Source: Tubiluchus corallicola
Taxonomy: Eukaryota > Priapulida > Priapulimorpha > Priapulimorphida > Tubiluchidae
Assembly (NCBI GenBank): GCA_030141605.1
Contig: JAQGDQ010000482.1
Location: 62,001 to 126,000, forward strand
Direction: 5' to 3'
DNA: 64,000 nt
Each line of letters starts with the position of its first letter. Position 1 is the first letter of the stretch. Position numbers and translations under genes: made by a program. The notes under the pieces were generated by a model. That model did no database searches. It was not told where the DNA came from and worked only from the letters and a program-made list of their open reading frames with translations. Positions 34,701 through 47,100 of this stretch are shown here, piece after piece.

Positions 34701-37700
34701 ACAATATAATAAACAGGGTAAGCAAACAATATAATAAACAGGGTAAGCAACTTGAAGTTCAGAGCGGCTATGTTTTTCTAGCTTGCTTGTTTGCTCGTTT
34801 TTCCTCTAAACTCGGATATTTTTGTATAACTCGGATATTAACTGAGTGCCCATACTGCTCATGATGCATACTTGGTTACCAAAGTGATGCAGCATTTGGC
34901 CTGGTTAGTAAATAAATGGAAAACCAGTGGGAAAACTGCTTTCATGGAGTTTCTTCCTAAATATTGTTGACAGATGGTTGCTGAGGCATCCGCTTGTACC
35001 TGAGATATTTCTGTGAATTATATGACTTTTGTTGGCTGTCATGATCTGGGTTCTGGTCCAGCCACAACTAATTTCTGTCAATTGTGTTGTGCACATGATT
35101 TTTGAATATTGTGAAACGTACATGTTTGAGCTATATATATATATATATATATATTATTACTAAAATTTGTTCTACACTTCCTAGAATCTACTTAGTGGTT
35201 TTATAAAATATTGTTTTAGGCTCTTATCTACCAAGATGGATTATTAATATCAGGTTCATTAGAAGCTCTCATTCAGCACTTGGTACCGACTTCCACGTAT
35301 TATCCTGACGTAAGTTAACGTTAGTTTTTCTCACAAGCACGTGACTGTATTGCATACATGTTGTTGTTGTTTTTTTGCCTAGCATTTTGTTACTCATAAC
35401 GGATATCTGACAGCCGAATTTAGCTAAATGAGCTGAAAGTTTGGTTGACTTTGGTAGCTTTTTAGCTGCTGTAGCTGTTAGGTGTCTGCTGTAGGAGTGT
35501 CATTGAAGACTTAGTTTTGTAAAGAAACCAAAAGAAGCCAAATTTAGTTAAATGAGCTGAAAATTTGGTTGACTTTGGTGACGTTTTAGCTGCTGTAGCT
35601 GTTAGGTGTCTGCTGTAGGAGTATCATTGAAGACTGAGTTTTGTAAAGAAGCCAAATTTAGCTAAATGAGCTGAAAGTTTGGTTGACTCTGGTAGCTTTT
35701 TAGCTGTTGTAGCTGATAGCTGTTAGGTGACTGCTGTAGGAGTGTCATTGAAGACTTAGTTTTGTAAAGAAACCAGAAGAAATATGTTCAGCCATTTGAC
35801 ACTACCTTTTTAGCCGGCAGTTGTACGGTGTGTTTCCTTTAGTGTGAATGTTGGATAATTAGCAGGGTAATTAACTAATTTTTCTTCATTTTCAGAGAGC
35901 GTACATCTTCGCGTTTCTGCTGAGTTCTCGGTTGTTTATTAAACCTCATGTACTAATGAGAGAGGTTTGTGAGGTGAGTTGAAGTAAAACTATGTTCTTC
36001 ACTGATATGGCATTTTATTTGCTACATCGGCATTAAATGAGAGTCTAGGCCAACAATAAAAATACTTCTGTTTCTATCTGATTGCCCGGGCAATTTTTTT
36101 TATCGAACCCCTGGCCAGGAATTTTATAATTTTTCTTCTGTGTTCATATACTTGCATGGCACAGTCATTTAAAAGCGTATTTTTTGATTTAAAAAGTATT
36201 AAAATGCATTAATGTATTAACGCATTAATGTATTAAAATGCATTAATCATAACATTGTCATTTCGCCATCGTGTTTCTCTACACAAAACTCTTGGTATTT
36301 CTTACAAGATTTGCGTTCATGCCGAGCAATGTTGCCGTTTATACCATAATTATTGAGACATATGATAATTAAATTCTTCATACCATAGAAAAAAGAGATT
36401 ACATGCTAATTGATAATTATACGATCATTTAGTAATGCAAAACAAAATACAAAAACCATGCAGTGAAAAAATGTGCACTGAAAAAATTTTGAATGTTAGT
36501 GCTTACCAATGAGAAGCAAACAAACTTTGATTTTAACTGAGTTTAAACATTCCATGTTTCAGTTTTAAACATTCGTAAACCTTTTAAAATTTTGTTTACC
36601 TAATTTTTTTCCTCCCTCCCTGCTAACGTTTCTTGGGGTCATGAGGTAGGGCAGAAACAAAATTTTGCTGTGGCCGCCCTAATGAACTTAATGGGTCCAC
36701 ATATTTTGTGAATTATCCGTAAAATAAACAAAAACTTGTTAGTATTGCTAAGATTAGGAATTTTTTCTTACTTAGGTATTTATTAGTTGAACCGAAAGTT
36801 TCAAGTTCAACTATCGTTGCGGTCTTAATTGTTTCGCTGTCCATTTTGCCTATTTTACTATAAAGCAGTAGAACTGCGAAACTAGCAAAAGTGTATTTAT
36901 TTATTTATTCATCCCGAATCACTCCAAGAACTTTACACTGACTCACTAAGATGAGTCGCTGAGCTGTCTTGTTGTTTCTAAAGTTAAACAGCACTATGTC
37001 TTATTAGTAACTGGATGGGCAAGCTTAACTGTTGGTACCCTGTTTACGATGAGAGATATTTTTTGTGGATAATCTTGCTTTTAACTAATTTAAAATGGCT
37101 CAAAATAGAAACAATGCCCATCATGATTTAATTTATTAAAATTTGTGTCAATTTTTCCAGCAGAAAATTTTGAGCATGTACCGTAATGATAATCCTTGAC
37201 AATGTCTGCCATTACAGATTTGTTCTACACAGCAAAACCTAACCAACGGACTTATTCGTGACGGCCTGGGCAAGTTTGGTATTAATATGGTCGCTCTTTT
37301 AACGTAAGTATTTTTTATGTAATACTGGGTTTGTAATACACAGTTACTGTTTTTTATACCCTCTACTTTGGGACGGACTGTAAAAAACTCGACATTAAAC
37401 AAGTTCGGCATTATAACGATGCGCATTAATACGCTCATGCCTAAGCAAATACTAAATTTATCGTATTTTGTTTTGTCAAAAATTTGAACGTTAACCAAAG
37501 TTGGTGTTACAACAACTTTTGACTAGAGTTACATGAGAACATCAAGTACAAAAAATGAATGAAATGTTGTTACTAAATTCATTATTCTTCATAATCAGTT
37601 TTTCTTAATTATATATTTTATTATCTTTATTCGCTCATGACATTCAGAATGGCACACATAAAAAAGTTAAAAACAGACTGAAAAAATATTTGCAATAAAA

Positions 37701-40700
37701 ACAATAAACATGTGTACAGTTAATAAAAAAAGAATAAAAAAATTGAAAAAGATGCATATAGAATCACACAAGTTTACCACATATTTGATAAGTAATGCAG
37801 TCCACGTCATGTGACTCAAGCACATCACAGTGTAGTATTATATTCACACAAATCAATCATTTCTTTTAAGATACTAACTTTACTTTTAGTATCAACAGGA
37901 ATGTTCTTATAATGATTATCTAAAATATCATTACGCAGAGATGTCAAATTCTGAGCCGCAGTTCTGTCTGAGCATAAGTTTTCAGTAACATTGTTACAAA
38001 AAGACGAAAATGGTTTACAAACACAGTCAACCTTGGGTATAAGGTACTTGCTTATAAGGGACACTCACTTATAACGGACCACCAACACCGGTCCCGATTT
38101 TTCGTAACGTTTTTCCTTATAAAAATCTTCGTATATGAGGTGCTCTGATATAAGGGACGATATCTTCAGGACCCCCGTAATAGAAACCCCGGTAAATTAC
38201 CTCGCATATAGGGGACCCTATGATCAAAGCAAAATTGATCGATTTTTCACCTCAGTTGTTTGCAAACTCGGCCTTCGAACAACTCAGTTTCTGCGGTCAC
38301 GTACATCTCGCATCACTGGAGCTTCCTACATACCGTTTGCACTGAATGTGTAGCAATAATCCATAAAAGTATGGGTAAAGTACAGAAAAGTTCAGGTCTG
38401 GATACACCCTGGGTCTGACTCAACTTCGGCTATAAGGGATGATTTTTTCCTGTCCCGAGGTGTCCCTTATATCCGAGGCTGACTGTAGCAGACTAATCAT
38501 CGACACATGATGATTTGAAACACTGTTTGCAAATTGTTTTGAGTCACGAAAAACAATAAGATAATGTTACTGCAATACTAGCCGAAGTCCGTCGATGGAT
38601 TATGACACCTAGAAAGTGTTTACAGTACTAGTGTCGCCATCTGAACTACACAATTACTGCTGAACATTCCTGTCAGCAAGCATTTTCCATGTACGTGAGC
38701 ACATTATTGTATAACCATATCATCACCGGTTTCACATCAGTTGTCAATACTTTTTTCAGTGATTGGACGGAAACGTTTCCGTACGATTTCCGCGACGAGA
38801 GAGTCATGATGAGATTAAAGGACATAATCCAGAGATTATCTTTGGTTGATCCCAGCTTGCACCAGACGCTAATGCTGGTGTTAAACAATATAATAGACAG
38901 AGTAAGCAGAACTTTTTCCTTCCTTACATTTTTCTGACTTGCTTGTTTGCTCGTTCTTCCTCGAAACACTGATATTGCAGGACTGGAGTAACGGAGCGCA
39001 GTGGTGGGTGTTTAGTTGCAAAAATGATGTAGTGTTCGACTTGGTTAGTAAGTAAATGGAAGACCAGTGGAAAAACTACATTTATGGAGTTGCTTCTAAA
39101 TATTTTGTTGATAAATTGTTGCCTAGGCTTCCGAATGTACCTAAAGTACTTCTGTGGATTATACGACTTTTGTTGGCGGTTCTGATCTAGGTTCTAGTCC
39201 AACCACAACCAACTAATGTCAGTAATTATCTTTTCTAAAATTGAGTGCTGGACACAAGCTTGCAGACAGTTGAATTGTGTTTAGATAAAGCTACTTAAAT
39301 TCAGAAATTCACAGTAGTTTTTTGCAAAAGTTGTCATTCTGTTTGTAGTTTGATACAGCATTGAGTTGCACTTTTTCTTTATGCAATGAAATCCAAAAAG
39401 CTTCTGCTTGCAGTTGTTGTTACAAGTAGATCTCTTTAGTTACCAAGACTTAAGTGATTTTAACAGCATAAAAATACCTCTGAGTTGCAAGAAGTTTTAC
39501 ATACATACAGGGTGGACACAAAAAATAAATCCGGTGGCATATATCGATAATATTCAATATAATAAATCTTTTTTCTTATATTGTGTGGAACTAGAGCACA
39601 TGAGGTTAGTACTGTTTGCTTCACAGCCCAGCACAGTGTGCTCGAGCAACGCAGTGTTTGGCTGTTGTGCGCCAGCGGCCATGTGCACATGTCTGGGCCT
39701 AGGTAGAGAAAGCACTGTCGCTCACACAGTTTGATGTCAGTTATCACTTGCCTACCGTGAATGGATCAAGCTTGAACTGCGACAATTTAGGCTATAAATA
39801 AGCAAAAAATAATTTTTTTGTTTCAGAATTTTATCAAGTTTATGTATAAACTTTCGTATGTTTGTTCGTTTGTTTACAACATTGTAATTACATATGTTTG
39901 TTACGTTTTACGCAGTATTAAAATCATGGCTAAAAATTTTCTGAAGCAGCACCTCCAGTAATTTTAGCTACAAGCCACCACTGTTAAAATGCCATGGAGC
40001 TGAGAATTTTCATTCAATTTGCAGTCCAAAATGTAAAAATTTTATGCTATATAATGTTGTCCAACCTGTAAAAATAAAAAACAGGTGTTAGTATGATTGT
40101 GTTGTCTTTGGTTTGTCAATATTGTATTTAGTGTATATTATATTAGTACAATTGTATTGTCAATAAAATTCAGTTATTGACTGAGAAAAGTAATTGAAGT
40201 ATCAGTAATTCATTGTAAAGTAAACTTATATCATAAATAATATTTTTTTTGTTTTTTTAAAATTTGAACTTATTTATTTAAACCGTACTAAAATCTCCGC
40301 ATTTTGCATTTTTTATTCAAAACTTGGTATTTTTATAACACCTGCTTCTATTTTCATAGCAAAAGGTTTTATTCCAAGAAATAAAATTTTAATGAACTTT
40401 TTAAAAGGCCTTCCTTTCTTATGTACCTCTTTTATATCTAAACCACTTGTTATTGTGAGTGACTATCATGTCCGTTCGTGTTTTAATTCCATTGCGTTTT
40501 GATTCTGATGTATTTCGTGGGTGTTGAGAATTGTACTTATGTGCAATGGTCTTTTATAGTTGACGGAGTTGGACCGGTATGAAGAAAAACTTGCATTGAA
40601 TTCGGAAGCTGCGCAGCGACTTGTTGATACGGAAACCGTGGTAAGACACTTGTAGCAGTTTGCTGCGTTGTTGTTATTGTTGTGGCCGCCGTCATCGTCG

Positions 40701-41595
40701 CCGGTTGAAGTTGTTGTTGATACTTGTAGCTGTTTGTTGCGTTGTTGTTGTTGTTGTGGTCGTTGCCAGTTGACGTTGTTGTTGTTGATACTTGTAGCAG
40801 TTTGTTGCGTTGTTGTTGTTGTGGTCGTCGTCATTGTCGCCGGTTGAAGTTGTTGTTGTTGATACTTGTAGCTGTTTGTTGTGTTGTTGTTGTTGTGGTC
40901 GTCGCCGGTTGGCGTTGTTGTTGTTGACACTTGTAGCTGTTTGTTGCGTTGTTGTTGTTGTGGTCCTCGCCGCCGGTGGACGTTGTTGTTGTTGTTGTTG
41001 TAGTTGTTGACACTTGTAGCTGTTTGTTGCGTTGTTGTTGTTGTGGTCGTTGTCGCCGGTTGACGTTGTTGTTGTAGTTGTTGACACTTGTAGCTGTTTG
41101 TTGTGTTGTTGTTGTTGTTGTGGTCGTCGTCGCCGGTCGACGTTGTTGTTGTTGTTGATACTTGTAGCTGCTTGTTGTGTTGTTGTTCTAGAAGGGAGTT
41201 TGCACTATTATTCTTGTTCAAAGGTTTCTCAGCCCTTGAATCTAACTCTCAAGTTTTTTAATTACGTAAGTCGATGGCTTCATTTTTCTACTTCGTTCCT
41301 TTTCGCATTTCTTTGCTCATATTCCGTTTTTGTTTTATAGACGGATATAAATGATGTTTGTGAAAGTCCAGCTATCCTGGCCGAGCAGCTTACGCACATT
41401 GAGCTGGAACGTTTAAGAAATATTGGACCGGAGGAATTCGTCCAAGCTTTTGCTCGCGAGAGCAACAAAAAAGAGGTAAAAAAAGTAACTTTTAGTGGTA
41501 CCTCCTAATGGCTCAGCTTCTCAGTGGTTTCTTCAAAGTTACACGTTTTTATGAGAAAACAAAAATAAAGAAAATGCTGTTATTGCTGCTGCTGG

Positions 41596-41628
<33 letters not shown>

Positions 41629-44106
41629 GTGATTATCGAAGTGATTAGTGAGCACTATAACGATTGTTAATACTGCTGCTGATGGTGGTGGTGATGATGG
41701 TGATCATAACTGCTCCAACTGATAATTATGATGATCGTGATCATGATCATGATGGTGATGACGAGTAATGTTGACGGTAAATGATGAGCATGATAATGAT
41801 TGTTGTTGCTACAGCTGATGATGAAGGTTGTGTTTATGATGATAATAACTGCTCCAAACTGATGATGATCATGATCATGATGGTGATGACGAATATTGTT
41901 GACGGTAAATGAGCATGATAATGATTGTTGTTGCTACAGCTGATGATGATGATAATGACTGCTCCAAACTGATGATGATCATGATGGTGATGACGAATAT
42001 TGTTGACGTTAAATGATGAGCATCATAATGATTGTTGTTGCTACAGCTGATGATGATGCTGGTGATGATCATGATGATGATGGCAGTGATTAGTGCTGGT
42101 AATGGTGATGATAACGATGGTTATAGAGCCATATTCCATCAAAAGCTAAAAGTAGATATTTTGTTTTAATTGTTATTTTGATTTATTAGCATTTAAAACT
42201 GATTTTGCATTTCTCTCAAATGTTATAGCTGGCTGTGCTGGACATGAAGAAGACGAAAAACCTGGAGCATTACGAGAGGTGGTTTAATCGTTTGAGTTAC
42301 CTGGTTGCCACGGAGATATGCATAGTACGTAGCCGTTATCCTGCGGATCAAACGTGTAATTTGTTGTGCAAAAAGCCCGTAAGGTGGCACCACTGGAAAA
42401 TGTTTTGCAGTTATATGCACAATCCAGTTTTATGAAAAGACAATATAGGTTACTAGTTTAGAATTCTGTAGAAAAAAGTGTAAGAGAATTATTATTAATC
42501 CTGACTAAAGATGGCACTGCGATGTAGCGTTTGAAGTAATTAACGTTTAGATTCAATTTAGGTTTATTGTATTTTGCTTTGAGTGTGAATCGGTAGAAAT
42601 TACATGTTTCTAAATTATTAAAATACAATTTTAGTATGAGTAAGGCAAATTATTTAGATCAATTTTTGGATATCCAATCAATTCACATATTTATCATTGA
42701 TTTCCTAATATTGAGAAAGTAAACTTGATCCAGTTGGCTAAAAGCCATGCTTTGCAAAATTTCGGTATTTTCAAATCTGTTCATTTAAAAACGGATTCCA
42801 TTTACACTGTGTGTAACATAGTTGCGACATCTGTTCTGCTTCAATATGCTAGGACATCGGTTTAGGTTCGTAATGGATTAGTCGGATACAAAATCAATTC
42901 CAATAATCGATTATAATCGCTTTTCAGGCCTGTTTGTTTGTTTGTGTTTACACTTCCACATAGTTTGCAGAAAACATTGGAGGTGTCTAGTTTTTTATTT
43001 GGGTCCCATGTAGAATGGAAATGCCATTTTCTGCTATTTTACAAGAAGCTAGACATAAAACTCCGTGCTTGTGCTTATAAGAAACCTTTCTGTGTCCAGG
43101 CAGTGTCAGGGCGACAAGTTACTAAGCAAAGGTAGTACCATATTGCTTGATTTCACAACAATCACTGTTATGTTTATGTATTTCTGTACAACTCTGAGCT
43201 CTGGACATTAAATGCAAATCATAAAGCTGAAATTGATGCATTTCAAAGGCGAAATTATTGGAAACATTTTGGGTATTAGATGGCCAAAGAAAATCTCAAA
43301 CAAAGATCTATATGAAAAAGTGAAAGAAGAACCTTGGACAAGAAAAATAAAAAGATGCCGTTTAAGATGGATTGGACACATGCTTAGACTACCTGATGAT
43401 ATTCCAGTAAAGATAGCTCTTCAACAAGCCATTGAACCAGCTAAAAAAACCTTCAAGAGGACAAATGTTAACGTATTTAGATTTTGCACAGAAAGATTTA
43501 AACACTTCAGCATTGATCCTTGGAAATAAATGCACTTGGGGCATTGCGGCGAGCAGGGAGCCCTGGCATAGGGAGGTGAGCAGAATCGTGTCACTGGACG
43601 TATGATTCATTGGATGATGATGATGATGTTATATTTATTTTTCCGTCTATCAAACGATTTTGTCATTCCTGAAAAATGACAGCAGATGGTGTTGTTAATG
43701 TAATCGGTTTGTTTGTAGTGTGAAAAAAGAAACAATGATTTGAAATAAAAGTTCAAATTGATTATAATTGATTACTTATGAGCAAGACGATGCCGCAACT
43801 TTGTTACTAATGAAACATTTTTAGGTAAAGAAATCCTGTTTTAGTTTAACAGAATTGATGAAGCTGTAATAAAATGAGATTCTTTTCGTGTTGCAGAACA
43901 CAAAGAAGAAACATCGAGCTCGGACTGTCGAGTATTTCATCGAGGTCGCAAAAGAATGTTTTAATATTGGTAACTTTAACTCCCTGATGGCCATAATATC
44001 AGGACTCAGTATGGCACCCGTTGCTCGATTGAAGAAAACTGTGAGTTTCATTGCTGCTACTTTTTTTTTACGAAAATCTCTCTCTCTCTCTCTCTCCCTC
44101 TCCCTC

Positions 44107-44154
<48 letters not shown>

Positions 44155-47100
44155 TCTCTCTCTCTCTCCCTCCCTCCCTCCCTCTCCCTCTCTCTCTCTC
44201 TCTCTTTGTGTGTGTTTGAAACAAAAACAACAATTAGTGTCCAACTAGCCTACTATGAAAATGTGTAAAACCTTTTTGAAACAAAAATGAAATTGTAATC
44301 AAACAGTGTAAACAGTGTTTACTAATTTTTTTCTGATAATCACTTGCATATTTTTATTTTTAGTGGGCCAAGGTAGACAAGTCCAAGTTTGATGTGTTGG
44401 AGGTATGTTTGAGTGTTTCAGATTTAATTTCGTTTTTTATGTATGATGTGATGCTGCCATTGTTTCGTACAAACTGCATGAAAAACGTGTCATGCTCAAA
44501 ACATAATTTGTTTTTTTTTAAAGTGTTACTCTTGGGCTTTCTAGGTTTAGCTTGATTTGTGTAATTGATAAACTCGTGAGTCAAATTATATCAGGGTTAT
44601 AATAATAGTAATAAAAATAAAAATTAAATTGAAAGGCACTGGAATGGTTGATGGGAGCTTTGGAGAGGGGATGCATTGTTTAGGAAAGGTTACTGTTTCA
44701 CCTGTGACGCTGTTTTCATGCCATATTTACTGTAAACTGAAAAAGTATTTGTTTATTTGTTTGTGTATTTGATTTTGTATGTTTGCTTGTATGTTTGTTT
44801 GTCTATTTGTTTGTTTTTTCATTTGAAACAAAGAAAAATGGTACCAGTATCTTTGCATTGATATCGCATGCTAAGCGTGAAACTTGGAAGTCGCTAAAGT
44901 GCTGTTTGCGAAGCGTCAGTGACAGTTAATCTACTTTTATAGGTAGCAATGGCACCAGCGTCTAATTTCCATAGTTATCGGTCTACATTACAAGCCGCCG
45001 TCTGGAGGTCGAAAAGCGGAACCGACGACAGACAGAAAGTGAGTGTTTTTAGACTGCAATACTATCATATGTCAAAAATTTTCACTATGGGTACTTGCTA
45101 TAACTTAAACTTTTCTAGTTATTCACAAATCCCAAATCTCCATTTCATGAGGTTATTTTGATACCAAGCTCATCACTCTGTGTTATTTCTAAGCTGAGAT
45201 AATCCATATTGAAGTTGAGGCGGAGGCTATGCACTGAAAAAATCTCTGTCAAAGTTAGCCATTGTTTCTTGTCGCATTTCTACAAAACCGTATTTAGTAA
45301 TCGTATGAAATTGAGGTATCTCTGATGAACTTTGCAAAAGCACATTGAAAGTTAGGTTTAAATTCAGTAGATGGTTCTTCCTGACGAAGATCTGGGTTTG
45401 GCAACAGAAAAAACCTGAAGCAAAATGACCACTTCCTCGAGTGGAGTTGGATAACACAAATTTTTCACAATTGCAATACTAGTTTTTAGACACAGAAGCA
45501 GATGGGGGTTTTAAAATTAAATTTTTGATATTGTTAATGAGATTTCCAGGATGTTTGATGTTAGGATATAAAAGTCTAATATATTTAGCGTTTGTTTTTA
45601 TGAGAAAACAAAAAAAATCAATTTTTGATGTATTCTACTTTGAAGCATCATAACATAGTTTTAACCTGTGCCGACTTACGACTTGCAAGCACACATATAT
45701 GGTGAATTCATTTTGGTCGCCGGTGAGCAAAGTATGATATTCTAAGCTACTTTTTTTCAACTTCGACATTCTTCACTCTTTTACGTCATTTCAGATCATC
45801 GTACCGCTCTTTAGTTTGCTATTGAAAGACATCTTCTACTTGAATGAAGGCTGCGCGAACAGACTTCCCGACGGCCACATCAACTTTGAAAAGTTTTGGC
45901 AACTTGCCAAGCAGATTGGTGAAGTCATGGCCTGGAAACGAGTTCAGGTAAATTACAGTTTGCATCTAATTAGTCAATGAAAACCCAACGTATGCATTGT
46001 GATAGTGTGACGGTTTCAATAGATTTTACTAGAAAAAAAGAAGGAATTTTGCTGGTGTTTTTCTTAGTTTTAATCATTACAAAACCTTGATATTTATTTA
46101 AAGGAAAACAGAACAGTTTTTAAATCACAGCTCATGTCGCTGTAGAATCAGGAAAACATCATCTTTTATTTGTTAAATTTATGGCAATTATGATAATCGT
46201 TGAATTATTTTTAGCTATTAGCTTTAGACATTTGATTTTTGTAAGCATGATTATTGATGACATCAGCATGAGGATGAAAATTTTGCAGTGACATAAGTTT
46301 TTAATTTACTTTTTATGAAAGCGAACGGAGCAGTTCTGTGTTTAACTGAGAGTGAGGCACAAAAGCTCGTTCTCAAATTCCAATTTCTAATTTCGAATAC
46401 ATTAATGGGATAACATCTGTGTTTACATGGCTGTGTTTGTAGTCTGCCAACGTAGTACAGCACTTTCACAATCCACATGCAAGAAATGGGGATTGAAACC
46501 CATCTAAATAGCAACATCAGTGGGCAGGAGGCAAAACGAACTGGATTAGGTTCTGAACTACTAATTAGTTTGTTTAAGACAATCTTTAAAAAAGTTATGT
46601 TTACACTTAAGCTGTTTTAAAGCTATGATTTAATTGTTTACTTGCTTATTGTAGTGTCTGATTGTTTACTTGTTTATTGTAGCATTTAATTGTTTACTTG
46701 CTTATTGTAGTGCCTGATCGTTTACTTGTTTATTGTAGCATTTGATTGTTTACTTGTTTATTTCAGTGTCCATTTGAGAAGGATGACAAGGTGTTGGCAT
46801 ATCTGCTGACAAACCCAGTATTTTCAGAACACGGTTAGTTTCTTCAACAGTTTAACTCTTAATCTCTTATGTTATTTGGCAAAGATTCTTGCTTGCCAAG
46901 GTGTTGCTGAGGTTTAGATGTTTAACATTGTGTGCATAAAGGATAGGACGTGTGGTCTGACCTGTCACAAAAAAAATCAATAATTTAAAGTTTGATTAGG
47001 ATAAAAATTGATTGGAGTAACTAGATGTGTAAGTTTTCCGTCTGGACGATAGAAACCAACTAGATTAAGCTGTCGGAAAAATTCACATTCCAACTTTAAA

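Noticed and set aside
22436-34745. CRISPR arrays
   Set aside because: Repeats are head-to-tail without unique spacers, in animal DNA with introns.
40466-41221. 251-codon N/T/Q-rich minus-strand ORF
   Set aside because: GTT-rich tandem DNA antisense to a RASGEF1 intron and overlapping a coding exon.
43888-44268. Serine/leucine-rich ORFs across the CT run
   Set aside because: Reading through the RASGEF1 exon into a CT microsatellite in the intron.
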